Positions 1-9,319 of a stretch of 64,000 nt of DNA are shown piece after piece. Numbering within the stretch: the stretch's first letter is position 1; each line of letters starts with the position of its first letter. The notes under the pieces were generated by a model. It saw nothing but the letters and a program-made list of their open reading frames with translations. It did not search any database and was not told the DNA's origin. The stretch covers positions 20,369 through 84,368 of the forward strand of contig NZ_PVXN01000068.1 of assembly GCF_002995795.1 (NCBI RefSeq). Reading direction: 5' to 3'. The position numbers were made by a program, and so were the translations under genes. The stretch comes from Clostridium thermopalmarium DSM 5974 (lineage in GTDB: Bacteria; Bacillota; Clostridia; Clostridiales; Clostridiaceae).

Positions 1-76
1 AAGCTCAATGATTACTACCTTCTTTGCGCTTGGAATACTTCAAAAGATTTCAGAGGAGGGCAGAAGTGATGAATGA
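1..76 (+). CDS. FtsW/RodA-type protein, C-terminal end only (partial)
   Basis: Frame 2 reads the last 24 codons of a gene that begins before the window and stops with TGA at 74-76. The visible tail (SSMITTFFALGILQKI) resembles the final transmembrane helix of SEDS-family peptidoglycan glycosyltransferases (FtsW/RodA/SpoVE), which often end in a similar S-x-x-x-T-F-F-x-x-G run. The next gene is a class B penicillin-binding protein whose ATG at 69 overlaps this stop, the usual SEDS-bPBP pairing. The identification rests on only 24 residues plus context. Confidence 0.6.
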   Translation, partial: SSMITTFFALGILQKISEEGRSDE

Positions 77-1484
77 TATTTCTACAAATATAAAAAAGGT
101 TCTTGTAGTGTTTTTAGTATGCTTTATGGGAGTAATTATGTATATAACTTATTTTCAAGTTTTTAAAGCAGAAAAGATTGTGCAAAGCCCTTACAATAAA
201 AGAATTCAAGCAAAGAGAAACTCCATATTGAGAGGAACAATCTATGATAGAAACATGACAGCCTTGACAAAGAGTAAAAAAATAAGCACTTTAAATCAAG
301 AAAGAACTTATACTGAGGGAAGTGCCTTTGCTCATGTACTAGGATATGTAAATCCTAGATATGGAATCACAGGACTAGAAAAGCAATATGATTCCACTCT
401 TTTAGGGGAAGATGCTATGGATTTATCAAAAGTTGTTCAATTTGTTACAGAAAAAAAAGATGAGGTTGGTTATAGCATAAGAACTACTCTGGACTCTAAG
501 ATACAAAAAAAGGCATATAGTTTATTGGGAAATAATAAAGGAGCTGTAGTAGCAATAGAGCCTCAAACTGGAGAGATTTTGGCTATGGTATCAACGCCAT
601 CTTTTGACCCAAACAACCTAGAGAAAAACTGGCAGAATTTAAACACTAATAAAGATATACCTTTATACAACAGGGCTATTTTAGGAATGTATCCACCAGG
701 TTCAACTTTTAAAGTAGTCACTGCTGTTAGCGCTTTAGAGAATTTACCAGGGATCACAGAAAGAAGATTCGATGATGATGGAGTACTTGTTTTTAATGCA
801 AAAGAATCTCTTAAAAACTATGCTGGACACAGTTATGGAAATATAAACTTAAAACAGGCTTTTTATAAATCAAGTAACGTAGTATTTGGAACCTTAGGTA
901 TGGAGCTTGGAAATGAAGCTTTAAAAACTACAGCAGAAAAGTTTTATTTCAATAACACCATACCTAGCAATGATTTTGTTGCCAAAAATAGTAGATTTCC
1001 AAGTTTGGAAAGCTATGAAAAGGGGAATATGGCCCAAAGTGCTATAGGACAGGGAGAAGTTCTTGCAACTCCTATAGAAATGGCATTAGTAGCTGCATCT
1101 ATAGCTAATGATGGTGTCATAATGAAGCCTCTTATTGTTAAAGAGATATTAAAACCTACTGGTCAGAGCATAAAAAAGATAAAAGCTGAAGAACTTCAGC
1201 GAGTTACATCGATTGAGAATGCTAAAATCATAAAAGAATATATGAGAGCCACTGTAACTGAAGGAACAGGAGGTGCTGCGGCCTTAGAATCTGTAGAAGT
1301 TTGTGGTAAAACAGGAACTGCTGATACAGGAAGAGAAGGTGAAAAACCTCATTCTTGGTTTATAGGCTTTGCACCTTATGATAATCCTAAGATAGCTATT
1401 GCGGTAATTGTTGAAAACGGAGGAACAGGTGGAGGAATAGCTGCAGAAATTGCAGGGCAAGTTATAAAAACAGCGCTTCAATAA
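69..1484 (+). CDS. Class B penicillin-binding protein (PbpA/FtsI-like transpeptidase)
   Basis: A membrane-anchored D,D-transpeptidase that cross-links peptidoglycan outside the cell. One N-terminal transmembrane helix spans roughly residues 10-26, followed by a dimerisation-like segment (SILRGTIYDRN). The transpeptidase domain carries all three active-site motifs: S-x-x-K in PPGSTFK (nucleophile about Ser212), SSN at about 268-270 and KTG at about 414-416. At 471 residues it matches the short PbpA-type enzymes found next to FtsW in Actinobacteria and Clostridia. The frame is open from a TTG at 24, but the GAGGAGGG at 53-60 favours ATG 69 (GTG 66 is a near alternative). It overlaps the upstream SEDS gene, so the two are probably co-translated and act as a polymerase/cross-linker pair. 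Confidence 0.88.
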   Translation: MNDISTNIKKVLVVFLVCFMGVIMYITYFQVFKAEKIVQSPYNKRIQAKRNSILRGTIYDRNMTALTKSKKISTLNQERTYTEGSAFAHVLGYVNPRYGITGLEKQYDSTLLGEDAMDLSKVVQFVTEKKDEVGYSIRTTLDSKIQKKAYSLLGNNKGAVVAIEPQTGEILAMVSTPSFDPNNLEKNWQNLNTNKDIPLYNRAILGMYPPGSTFKVVTAVSALENLPGITERRFDDDGVLVFNAKESLKNYAGHSYGNINLKQAFYKSSNVVFGTLGMELGNEALKTTAEKFYFNNTIPSNDFVAKNSRFPSLESYEKGNMAQSAIGQGEVLATPIEMALVAASIANDGVIMKPLIVKEILKPTGQSIKKIKAEELQRVTSIENAKIIKEYMRATVTEGTGGAAALESVEVCGKTGTADTGREGEKPHSWFIGFAPYDNPKIAIAVIVENGGTGGGIAAEIAGQVIKTALQ

Positions 1485-1509
1485 ATACTTTCCTTTATCA
1501 TCTTATAGG

Positions 1510-1554
1510 TATGTTTTAAGAAATTATACGAAATTCATAATTTCTTGAAACATA
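1510..1554 (+). repeat. Long imperfect inverted repeat (hairpin) downstream of pbpA
   Basis: Left arm 1510-1527 (TATGTTTTAAGAAATTAT) pairs with 1537-1554 over 18 bp with one G-T wobble and a 9-nt loop. No T-run follows, so it is not a standard terminator. It could stabilise the mRNA 3' end or be a decayed mobile hairpin. Confidence 0.55.
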
Positions 1555-1599
1555 GTGAAGAACGTATGTTTCTTTTCCTATTATAATGATATATAATAA

Positions 1600-1632
1600 A
1601 GTCAAGAGTTTTGTAGAATCTTGACTTTTTTT
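1600..1632 (+). terminator. Rho-independent terminator after pbpA
   Basis: Stem AGTCAAGA (1600-1607) pairs with TCTTGACT (1619-1626) around an 11-nt loop and runs into seven T residues. It separates the cell-wall unit from the hydrolase/uvrC unit. Confidence 0.8.
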
Positions 1633-1661
1633 ATGTCATTATAAAATATAAAGGAGAAATT

Positions 1662-2264
1662 ATGAAAGGAAAGACTCATGCGGGAATAGGTGCTTTTACT
1701 TTTATATCAATATGTCATAAGGTGCCTGGAGGATTTAATTATTTTGGACTTTTAGTTGTTATATTGGCATCTTTAATACCAGATATAGATCATCCTAAGA
1801 GTATAATAAATAGATATATACTTCCATTTAAAAACAAGAAAACAAAAGTTGTGGTTTATATATGTTTAGCTATAATTGTATTATATTTTGATTATTTATA
1901 TGTTGATGCTCCTGCTTTAAAAGCTTTAGGAATTTCTTTAGTCTTTGTAGCTTTATCTTCCCATAGAAATGGACTTACGCATAGTTTACTAGGCTTAGTA
2001 GTATTCACTATGATATTTGGTTATTTAGGAGAAACTTATAATATACCTAATATGACATATTATTTTATGATTGGATACGGTATGCATTTAGCTTGTGATA
2101 TGATGACAAGGATGGGAATTCCTCTGTTCTATCCATTTATAAAAAAGAAATATAGTTTTCCACTAACTTATAATCCAAGTTCAAAAGGTGGAAGTGGTTT
2201 TGAAGATTTCTTGATGATAGCAGGAATTGCATATACAATATACAGACTTCCGACAATTTTTTAA
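1662..2264 (+). CDS. YdjM-type membrane-bound metal-dependent hydrolase (PF04307-like)
   Basis: A 200-residue polytopic membrane protein with several hydrophobic helices. It carries the scattered polar motifs of the YdjM/DUF457 family: KTHAG near the N terminus, SLIPDIDHP at about 39-47, SSHRNGLTHSLLG at about 101-113, and GMHLACD at about 143-149. These His/Asp residues are thought to form a metal site in the membrane; the substrate is unknown. Some members are annotated LexA-binding on thin evidence. ATG 1662 is preceded by AAAGGAGAAAT. The terminator upstream and the uvrC start 22 nt downstream suggest it is the first gene of the uvrC unit, though a DNA-repair role is not implied by its sequence. 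Confidence 0.8.
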   Translation: MKGKTHAGIGAFTFISICHKVPGGFNYFGLLVVILASLIPDIDHPKSIINRYILPFKNKKTKVVVYICLAIIVLYFDYLYVDAPALKALGISLVFVALSSHRNGLTHSLLGLVVFTMIFGYLGETYNIPNMTYYFMIGYGMHLACDMMTRMGIPLFYPFIKKKYSFPLTYNPSSKGGSGFEDFLMIAGIAYTIYRLPTIF

Positions 2265-2286
2265 TTGAAAAGAGGTGTATAGAGGA

Positions 2287-4146
2287 ATGTTTGATTTTGA
2301 ATATCAACTAAAGATGCTTCCTGACAAACCAGGAGTTTATTTGATGAAAAATTCTTTAGGTGAAATTATATACGTAGGGAAAGCAAAGGTGCTTAAAAAT
2401 AGAGTAAGGCAGTACTTTCAGAATTCTAAAAATCACGGAAATAAGGTTAAAGCTATGGTTAAAAACATTGCAGAATTTGAGTATATCATTACGGATTCTG
2501 AAATGGAAGCTCTTATTCTAGAATGTAATTTAATTAAAAAGCATAGACCAAGGTACAATATTCTCCTTAAAGATGATAAGCATTATCCTTTTATAAAGAT
2601 AACTATAAATGAAGACTTTCCAAGGGTGTTTGTAACAAGAAACAGGGCAAAGGATGGTGCTAAGTATTTTGGACCTTATCCAGACGCATCGGCTGTATAT
2701 GAAACTATTGAGCTTATAAAAAAGATATTTCCAATAAGAACTTGCAGATTTGCAATAAAGGAAAATGGAGAGAAGATAAAACCTTGTCTAAATTATCATA
2801 TAAATTTATGTACAGCACCTTGTGCAGGATATGTAAGCAAAGAGGAGTACGGAAAAACTATAAAAAAGATAATTGATTTGCTGAACGGAAAAGAAAATGA
2901 ATTTATAGAAGATTTAAAATGTAAAATGAATGAGGCTTCGGAAGCTTTAGAATTTGAAAAAGCAGCTTCTCTAAGAGATAAAGTTTTGGCAGTTGAAAAG
3001 ATTAGGGAAAGACAGAAGATAATTACAAGTAATTTTGAAAATGAGGATTTCATAAATATATATAATGATGAAGAAGATTGGTGTTCTCAGGTATTTTTTG
3101 TAAGAGAGGGTAAAATAATAGGAAGGGAACATTTTATTTTAGAAAATGATATATTTAATGAAAAATCCGAAATGATTTCTACGTTTATTAAAGATTTTTA
3201 TGGAGGAACAGCATTTATTCCTAAGACTATATATGTCCCAGAGGTTTCAGATAGAGAGCTCTTAGAAGAATGGCTTTCCTTAAAAAGAGGATCTAGGGTA
3301 TCTATTAAAATTCCACAAAAAGGGGAAAAGAAAAAGTTGCTGGAACTTGTGGAAAGCAATGCAAAGAATACATTAGAGCAGTTTAAACTAAAGATAAAGA
3401 TGGATAAAGAATTAAACAACAATATTTTAGAAGAATTAGCAGAAGTGCTGGAGATGGAAGAATTGCCTCATAGAATTGAGGCTTATGATATTTCTAATAT
3501 ACAAGGAGTAGATTCTGTAGGAACTATGGTGGTTTTTGAAGATGGTAAACCTAAAAATAGTGATTATAGAAGGTTTAAAATAAAAACTGTTAAGGGCGCA
3601 GATGATTATGAAAGTATGAGAGAAATTTTAACAAGAAGATTTCAGCACGGTATTAGAGAGATAAAAGATATACAGGAAAGAGAGCTTCTTTTAAGTGGTG
3701 CTAAGTTTAGCATATTCCCAGATTTGCTTTTAATGGATGGGGGAAAGGGACAAGTGAATGTTGCATTAGAAGTATTAGATAATCTTAATATTAGTATACC
3801 TGTCTGTGGAATGGTTAAGGATGATAGACACAGAACTCGGGGTTTGATATATAATGGTAAAGAGATAAGCGTTACTCCTAAAATTATGAATCTAATAACA
3901 AGAATACAGGATGAAGTTCACAGATTTGCTATAACTTATCATAGAAGTTTAAGAAATAAAAGAGTTCTTCACTCTATACTAGAAGATATACCTAATATTG
4001 GAGATAAGAGAAGAAAAGCATTGTTGCAAAAGTTTGGAAGTATAGATAATATTAAAAAGGCGACTTATGAAGAACTGCTGGAAACAGAATCTATAAATGA
4101 AAAAGCAGCTCAGAGCATAATAGATTATTTTAACAAATGTAAATAA
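2287..4146 (+). CDS. uvrC: UvrABC excinuclease subunit C
   Basis: UvrC makes both incisions flanking a lesion in nucleotide excision repair after UvrB loads. The domains are in the expected order. A GIY-YIG nuclease opens the protein (PDKPGVYLMKN, then IIYVGKA). A cysteine-containing linker follows (CLNYHINLCTAPCAG), then a UVR motif that binds UvrB (about 200-235). The RNase H-like endonuclease begins near RIEAYDISNIQG, and helix-hairpin-helix repeats end the protein (IPNIGDKRRKALL). The 619-620 residue length is normal. The frame is open from a GTG at 2275, but the conserved MFDFEYQLK start at ATG 2287, with AGAGGTG 10 nt upstream, is preferred. It sits 22 nt after the YdjM-like gene and 15 nt before the PHP gene, forming one transcription unit. 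Confidence 0.97.
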   Translation: MFDFEYQLKMLPDKPGVYLMKNSLGEIIYVGKAKVLKNRVRQYFQNSKNHGNKVKAMVKNIAEFEYIITDSEMEALILECNLIKKHRPRYNILLKDDKHYPFIKITINEDFPRVFVTRNRAKDGAKYFGPYPDASAVYETIELIKKIFPIRTCRFAIKENGEKIKPCLNYHINLCTAPCAGYVSKEEYGKTIKKIIDLLNGKENEFIEDLKCKMNEASEALEFEKAASLRDKVLAVEKIRERQKIITSNFENEDFINIYNDEEDWCSQVFFVREGKIIGREHFILENDIFNEKSEMISTFIKDFYGGTAFIPKTIYVPEVSDRELLEEWLSLKRGSRVSIKIPQKGEKKKLLELVESNAKNTLEQFKLKIKMDKELNNNILEELAEVLEMEELPHRIEAYDISNIQGVDSVGTMVVFEDGKPKNSDYRRFKIKTVKGADDYESMREILTRRFQHGIREIKDIQERELLLSGAKFSIFPDLLLMDGGKGQVNVALEVLDNLNISIPVCGMVKDDRHRTRGLIYNGKEISVTPKIMNLITRIQDEVHRFAITYHRSLRNKRVLHSILEDIPNIGDKRRKALLQKFGSIDNIKKATYEELLETESINEKAAQSIIDYFNKCK

Positions 4147-4161
4147 GGAGGAATGGTACTG

Positions 4162-4896
4162 ATGAAATATGTTTTAGACGTGCATACTCATACAGTAGCA
4201 AGTGGGCATGCTTATAGCACTTTGCTGGAAAATGCAAAGTTTGCATCAGAAATAGGATTGAAGGTTTTAGGAACTACAGAACACGGCCCTGAAATGCCTG
4301 GTGCACCTCATATATGGTATTTTCACAATCTTAAGGTATTGCCAAGAGAAATGTATGGTGTTATGATGCTTTATGGATGTGAAGCTAATATTATGGACTA
4401 TGATGGAAATTTAGATTTAACTGAGAAAGATATGAAGTTTTTGGATATAGTAATAGCTAGTTTACATGATCCGTGTATAATTCCAGGAACAAGAGAAGAA
4501 AACACAAGAGCTCTTTTAAAAGCTATGGATAATCCTAAAGTTGATATTATAGGGCATTCAGGAAATCCTCAGTTTCCTATATATGAAGAAGAAGTTGTAA
4601 AAAAGGCTAAAGAGAAGAATATACTTATTGAAATTAACAATAGTTCTTTTAAGACGTCTAGAAAAGGCAGTGAGCCAATTTGCAGAAAAATAGCAGAACT
4701 TTGTAAGAAACATGGTACTAAAGTAATATTAGGTACTGACTCTCATGTATGTTTTACAATTGGAAATTTTGATATAGCGGGAAAGTTAATTAATGAGATA
4801 GGTATGCCTGAGGATTTAATAATGAACACAGATTACAAAAAGTTAATAAGTTATTTAAAGTCTAAAGGAAAATTAGAAGATATTAATCTTGATTAA
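4162..4896 (+). CDS. PHP-domain phosphoesterase (YcdX-like)
   Basis: A single-domain PHP (polymerase and histidinol phosphatase) metal-dependent phosphoesterase of 244 residues. Metal-ligand motifs visible are [11 protein letters not shown] at the N terminus, [22 protein letters not shown] and the C-terminal GTDSH, which together suit the trinuclear site of YcdX-type enzymes. The physiological substrate is not known for most members. An ATG at 4153 also opens the frame, but it lies 1-2 nt from AAGGAGG (4145-4151), so ATG 4162 (10 nt spacing) is chosen. It is tightly linked to uvrC upstream and followed 55 nt later by murB. Confidence 0.87.
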   Translation: MKYVLDVHTHTVASGHAYSTLLENAKFASEIGLKVLGTTEHGPEMPGAPHIWYFHNLKVLPREMYGVMMLYGCEANIMDYDGNLDLTEKDMKFLDIVIASLHDPCIIPGTREENTRALLKAMDNPKVDIIGHSGNPQFPIYEEEVVKKAKEKNILIEINNSSFKTSRKGSEPICRKIAELCKKHGTKVILGTDSHVCFTIGNFDIAGKLINEIGMPEDLIMNTDYKKLISYLKSKGKLEDINLD

Positions 4897-4951
4897 ATAA
4901 TACTATATATTCTATACTAGTTACATAACAATAATGATCAAGGAGAGACAA

Positions 4952-5866
4952 ATGGTTCAGTGTATAGAAAAATTAAAGAGTATACTAAGGGAAGAAGAGA
5001 TAAAACTAAATGTTTTAATGAAGAACTGTACTTCATTTAAGGTCGGAGGGCCTGCAGATATATTTGTTACACCGGATAGTTATGAAAAAATAAGACAAAT
5101 TATAAGGGTATGTAAAGATAGTGAAGTTCCATATTTTATTTTAGGAAGAGGCTCAAATCTTTTGGTCAAAGACGGAGGCATTAGAGGTGTAGTTATAAGC
5201 CTAAGCAAGCTTAATAAAATCAAGGTAGAGGGAGAAAGAGTTATTACTCAAAGTGGTGCGCTTTTATCAAAGGTTACTCATGCTGCTCTTGAGGCATCTT
5301 TAACTGGTTTAGAGTTTGCAAATGGAATTCCTGGAAGTGTAGGTGGAGCAGTTACTATGAATGCTGGTGCATATAATGGTGAGATTTCTCAGGTAATAGA
5401 AAGCGCATTAGTTATAGATGATAAATGTGAAATAAGGAGATTGTCGAAAGAAGAATTAGAATTAAGCTACAGAATGAGTGCAATTTTAAAGTATAATTAT
5501 GTAGTTTTAGAGGCTACATTTAAACTTCAAAAAGGAGACTATAATGTTATAAAAGCTAGAATGGATGATTTGATGGGAAGAAGAAGGGAAAAACAACCTT
5601 TAGAGTATCCATCGGCAGGAAGTACATTTAAAAGACCAGAAGGGTACTTTGCAGGAAAGCTAATAGAAGATAGCGGGCTAAAAGGTACGCGAATTGGCGG
5701 TGCTGAGGTTTCTATGAAGCACTCAGGATTCATAATAAACAAAGAAAATGCAACTGCAAAGGATATTTTGGACTTAATAAAACTAGTTCAAGATAGGGTA
5801 AAACAAAAATTTAATGTGGAATTAAATACTGAAGTCAGAATAATCGGAGAAGACGAAAAAAATTAG
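4952..5866 (+). CDS. murB: UDP-N-acetylenolpyruvoylglucosamine reductase
   Basis: A cytosolic FAD enzyme that reduces UDP-GlcNAc-enolpyruvate to UDP-MurNAc, the second committed step of peptidoglycan precursor synthesis. FAD-binding signatures are [21 protein letters not shown] and [17 protein letters not shown]. The catalytic region holds [11 protein letters not shown] (the serine proton donor). The C-terminal NTEVRIIGE supplies the conserved glutamate. The 304-residue length and the missing extra loop indicate the type II enzyme common in Gram-positives. The frame is open from ATG 4934, but AAGGAGAG at 4940-4947 places the start at ATG 4952. The gene leads into the conserved rapZ-yvcK-whiA cluster but is separated from it by a terminator. 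Confidence 0.96.
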   Translation: MVQCIEKLKSILREEEIKLNVLMKNCTSFKVGGPADIFVTPDSYEKIRQIIRVCKDSEVPYFILGRGSNLLVKDGGIRGVVISLSKLNKIKVEGERVITQSGALLSKVTHAALEASLTGLEFANGIPGSVGGAVTMNAGAYNGEISQVIESALVIDDKCEIRRLSKEELELSYRMSAILKYNYVVLEATFKLQKGDYNVIKARMDDLMGRRREKQPLEYPSAGSTFKRPEGYFAGKLIEDSGLKGTRIGGAEVSMKHSGFIINKENATAKDILDLIKLVQDRVKQKFNVELNTEVRIIGEDEKN

Positions 5867-5955
5867 TTTAAAAACTAAAGTGAAAATGCTTTATAGTATA
5901 ATAGAGAAGTATAAAAAGTTTAGAACTTTAGCCTCTACCTTGAGTTTAAATGAGG

Positions 5956-6001
5956 AAAGAACGTCTAACAAACTTAAAAAGATTTGTTAGATGTTCTTTT
6001 T
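5956..6001 (+). terminator. Strong terminator between murB and rapZ
   Basis: AAAGAACGTCTAACAAA (5956-5972) pairs with 5983-5999 over 17 bp with one mismatch and a 10-nt loop, ending in a T-run. The A-rich left flank means it could also work on the other strand. Confidence 0.88.
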
Positions 6002-6082
6002 ATATCCTTACCAACTTAAAGTTTGAATTTTTATAAATATAAATTATTGCAATAATTAAATAAGCTAATGAACTTAAAAGTG

Positions 6083-6104
6083 TGTTATAATAAAAAAATA
6101 ACAC
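6083..6104 (+). promoter_or_regulatory. Extended -10 promoter of the rapZ-yvcK-whiA unit
   Basis: TGTTATAAT (TG-N-TATAAT) at 6083-6091 is an extended -10 element about 40 nt before the rapZ start. No good -35 is seen at the standard distance, as expected for this promoter class. The element overlaps a small dyad, GTGTTAT (6082-6088) with ATAACAC (6098-6104). Confidence 0.5.
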
Positions 6105-6130
6105 TGTGTTACTATTAGGAGGGGATTAAG

Positions 6131-7015
6131 ATGAGGTTTGTTATTGTAACAGGATTATCAGGGGCTGGTAAAAGCCAAGCAATTAGAAGCCTAGAAGATT
6201 TAGGATATTTTTGTGTAGACAATTTACCTCCGACCTTAATGTCGAAATTTGCAGAAGCCTGTTATCAAACAGATGGTAAGATAGATAAAATAGCATTAGT
6301 TATAGATATAAGGGGGGGAGAGTTCTTCGACGATCTATTTGAGAGCTTGAATTATTTGACAGAACAAAACTATAAATATGAGATTTTATTTTTAGATGCG
6401 AATGATAGAGTATTAGTTAAAAGATATAAAGAATCCAGAAGAAAACATCCGTTAGCTCCACAAGGAAGAATACTTCAGGGAATAGAGTTAGAAAGAGAAA
6501 GATTAAATGAAGTTAAGTATAGAGCTAATAATATAATTGATACTTCTAATATGACTCCTATGCAGCTCAGAGAAAAAATATCGAGAATCTATGGTGATGA
6601 TGACCAAAAAGGAAATAATCTTATAATAAATGTACTATCCTTTGGATTTAAGTATGGTATACCAGTAGATGCAGATTTAGTATTTGATGTAAGGTTCTTG
6701 CCTAATCCTTTTTATATACCAGAGTTGAAAGGATTTTCAGGAGATGATAAAGAGATAAAGGATTATGTTTTGAGTTTCAAAGAGACCAAGGAGTTCATTT
6801 CTAAGTTAGAAGATATGCTTGAATTTTTAATACCTAACTATATAAAAGAAGGTAAGAGGCAGCTTATAATAGCTATAGGATGTACAGGAGGAAGACATCG
6901 CTCTGTAGCTATTACAAATACAATATATGAGACACTAAAAGCAAATGGGCATAATGTAAGCAAAGAGCATAGAGATATAAATGAAGATATAAAAAAGGCT
7001 GGGCATAAGTCATGA
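6131..7015 (+). CDS. rapZ: RNase adapter / nucleotide-binding protein RapZ (YvcJ)
   Basis: A P-loop protein of 294 residues. In E. coli RapZ directs RNase E to the GlmZ small RNA and senses glucosamine-6-phosphate. The Gram-positive homologue YvcJ binds and hydrolyses nucleotides and affects competence. Visible motifs are the Walker [10 protein letters not shown] at 8-16, a DxxG-type segment (VIDIRGG), [10 protein letters not shown], and the C-terminal signature [14 protein letters not shown], which in RapZ forms the sugar-phosphate/RNA-binding half. AGGAGGGG precedes ATG 6131. The stop overlaps the yvcK start (ATGA), so translation is coupled. The neighbourhood rapZ-yvcK-whiA is conserved across Firmicutes. 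Confidence 0.96.
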   Translation: MRFVIVTGLSGAGKSQAIRSLEDLGYFCVDNLPPTLMSKFAEACYQTDGKIDKIALVIDIRGGEFFDDLFESLNYLTEQNYKYEILFLDANDRVLVKRYKESRRKHPLAPQGRILQGIELERERLNEVKYRANNIIDTSNMTPMQLREKISRIYGDDDQKGNNLIINVLSFGFKYGIPVDADLVFDVRFLPNPFYIPELKGFSGDDKEIKDYVLSFKETKEFISKLEDMLEFLIPNYIKEGKRQLIIAIGCTGGRHRSVAITNTIYETLKANGHNVSKEHRDINEDIKKAGHKS

Positions 7016-8349
7016 AGGTGGTACAATGGTTAAAACCTGGGGTAAAAGTAAAAAGGTGGATTGGGCTTGGTGCCATGGGAATTTTGTTTATAGTATTTGC
7101 AGCGGTGGAATTTTTTAACAGAAGCAATGTCTCCAGAGAATATAAACTTTTCTATGGCTTTTTAATTGTATCTGGAATTTTTATACTTTACATTTCTATA
7201 AACCAAGGTATAAGATCAATCATAGCCTTAATAAATAAAGGATATTTAAGTGTATCTATAGATTCTACTAAATTAGAGAATCTTATATATGAAAAGAGAC
7301 TTTTAGTACGAGGACCTAAAATTGTAGCCATAGGAGGGGGCACTGGCCTTTCTACTATGCTTAGGGGAATAAAATACTATACATCAAATATAACAGCTAT
7401 AGTTACTGTAGGAGACGATGGAGGTGGTTCAGGAGCTTTAAGAGAGGAGCTTGGAATACTTCCTCCAGGAGACATAAGAAACTGTATATTAGCTTTAGCT
7501 GATACAGAACCTTTAATGGAAGAATTGCTTCAGTACAGATTTAAAGAAGGAAATTTGAAAAACCAGAGTTTTGGAAACTTATTTTTAGCAGCTATGGATG
7601 GTATATCCAATAACTTCGAAGAAGCTGTTAAAAAGATGAGTTCTGTTCTAGCTGTAACAGGAAGGGTACTTCCTGTTACTTTAGATGATATGGTATTAAA
7701 GGCGAGATTAGAAAATGGCAATATAGTAGAAGGGGAATCAAATATTCCAAAAGAGGCTATAAGGCAAAAGAGTAAAATAGAAAGGATGTTTATAGAGCCT
7801 AAAACGGCAAAAGCCTTGAATGAAGCGCTAGAGGCTATAATGGATGCAGATGCTATTATTCTAGGACCAGGAAGCCTTTATACTAGTGTAATTCCTAACC
7901 TTTTAGTTAAAGATATACGTAAGGCATTGAAAGATACAAAAGCTTTAAAAATATATGTATCAAATATAATGACTCAAGAAGGAGAAACAGACGGATATTC
8001 TGTAGCGGATCATATAAAGGCTATTTTTAAGCATGGTGGTAATGGAATTATAGACTATGTTGCAACTAATACTCGGGAGATTAATGATTCAATAAGAGAA
8101 AGATATTTAGAAAAGAATGCAGAACCTGTAAAAATAAATGAAAAAGAGATTATGGACTTAAACGTAAAGGTTGTGCAAGGGGATTTTGTTACAATTAAAA
8201 ATGGATTTGCAAGACATGATCCTGATAAATTAGCTAAGTTTTTAATGGAAATAATAATGGATAAAAAACTATTATTTGATAGAAAGAAAATAATAGAGTA
8301 TTTTTATTTGTCACAAAGATTAAAGGAAAATAAAAAATGTAAGGAGTAG
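7012..8349 (+). CDS. yvcK: Gluconeogenesis factor YvcK/CofD-like, with N-terminal membrane anchor
   Basis: YvcK proteins bind UDP-sugars and are needed for growth on gluconeogenic carbon sources and for proper cell wall synthesis. This 445-residue version has two predicted N-terminal transmembrane helices (about 16-36 and 46-66) ahead of the CofD-like Rossmann domain. That domain carries [30 protein letters not shown] and PPGDIRNC. The membrane-anchored form is common in Clostridia, whereas B. subtilis YvcK is soluble. ATG 7012 overlaps the rapZ stop by 4 nt with no clear independent ribosome site, which supports translational coupling. Confidence 0.94.
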   Translation: MKVVQWLKPGVKVKRWIGLGAMGILFIVFAAVEFFNRSNVSREYKLFYGFLIVSGIFILYISINQGIRSIIALINKGYLSVSIDSTKLENLIYEKRLLVRGPKIVAIGGGTGLSTMLRGIKYYTSNITAIVTVGDDGGGSGALREELGILPPGDIRNCILALADTEPLMEELLQYRFKEGNLKNQSFGNLFLAAMDGISNNFEEAVKKMSSVLAVTGRVLPVTLDDMVLKARLENGNIVEGESNIPKEAIRQKSKIERMFIEPKTAKALNEALEAIMDADAIILGPGSLYTSVIPNLLVKDIRKALKDTKALKIYVSNIMTQEGETDGYSVADHIKAIFKHGGNGIIDYVATNTREINDSIRERYLEKNAEPVKINEKEIMDLNVKVVQGDFVTIKNGFARHDPDKLAKFLMEIIMDKKLLFDRKKIIEYFYLSQRLKENKKCKE

Positions 8350-8356
8350 AAGAGGT

Positions 8357-9310
8357 ATGTCATTTTCCTCAAAAGTTAAAAATGAGATATGCAGATATAC
8401 AGATTTGACTAGAGAAGAAGCAGTTGCAGAGTTATCTGGACTTATGAAGGTGAGTGGAACCTTAGGGTTTAGTGGAGATATGAAGATGAACTTTAGAATA
8501 ACAACAGAAAACCCTGCAATTGCAAGATTAGCATTTAAGCTTTTAAAGGAGCATTTTAATATTCATACAAAAATATTTGTAAAAAAAAGCAATTCCTTAA
8601 AGAAGAATAATATATATTTAGTTATTATAGAACATGATATGGGAGTAAAAGAACTTTTAAAAGAAGTAGGAGTTTTAAAGGAAGAAAAAGATTTACTCTC
8701 TTTAGATTACAGTATTCCTGACAGAATCGTTAAATCAGATATATGCAAAAGGGTATTTATAAGAGGAGCATTTTTAGGAGGAGGAAGCATTAGTAATCCA
8801 GAAAAAACTTATCATTTAGAGTTTGTAACACATCATGAGGACTATGCAAATGAGCTTAGCAAGCTCATAAATACATATGGATTAAGCTCAAAGGTTATTC
8901 AAAGAAAAAGCAGTTTTGTAATCTACTTAAAAGAAGGAGAGCAGATTGTAGATTTGCTGAATGTAATAGGAGCTCATGAGTCCCTTTTAGAACTTGAAAA
9001 TGTAAGAATAATGAAGGAAATGAGAAACAATGTAAATAGATTGGTTAATTGTGAAACTGCAAATTTAAGTAAAACTGTTAATGCAGCTGTAAGACAAATT
9101 GAAAGTATAAGGCTCATAGAAAAAGAAATAGGATTAAAAAGACTTCCTAAAAATTTAAGGGAGGTTGCAGAACTTAGATTGAATTATCCTAATGAATCCT
9201 TAAAGGAACTTGGACAAATGCTAGATCCTCCTGTAGGGAAGTCTGGTATAAATCACAGGCTTAGAAGAATTGAAAAAATAGCAGATGAGTTAAAAAAAGA
9301 AGGAAGGTAG
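8357..9310 (+). CDS. whiA: DNA-binding protein WhiA
   Basis: WhiA is a DNA-binding regulator related to LAGLIDADG homing endonucleases. It controls sporulation septation in Streptomyces and influences division and chromosome segregation in Firmicutes. This 317-residue protein has the N-terminal homing-endonuclease-like fold (KVKNEICRYTDLTREEAVAEL, FIRGAFLGGGSISNPEKTYHLE) and a C-terminal helix-turn-helix (LREVAELRLNYPNESLKELGQML, GKSGINHRLRRIEKIA). The endonuclease catalytic residues are normally degenerate in this family. ATG 8357 follows AGAAGAGGT, 7 nt after the yvcK stop. Confidence 0.97.
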   Translation: MSFSSKVKNEICRYTDLTREEAVAELSGLMKVSGTLGFSGDMKMNFRITTENPAIARLAFKLLKEHFNIHTKIFVKKSNSLKKNNIYLVIIEHDMGVKELLKEVGVLKEEKDLLSLDYSIPDRIVKSDICKRVFIRGAFLGGGSISNPEKTYHLEFVTHHEDYANELSKLINTYGLSSKVIQRKSSFVIYLKEGEQIVDLLNVIGAHESLLELENVRIMKEMRNNVNRLVNCETANLSKTVNAAVRQIESIRLIEKEIGLKRLPKNLREVAELRLNYPNESLKELGQMLDPPVGKSGINHRLRRIEKIADELKKEGR

Positions 9311-9319
9311 GTTTAGTAA

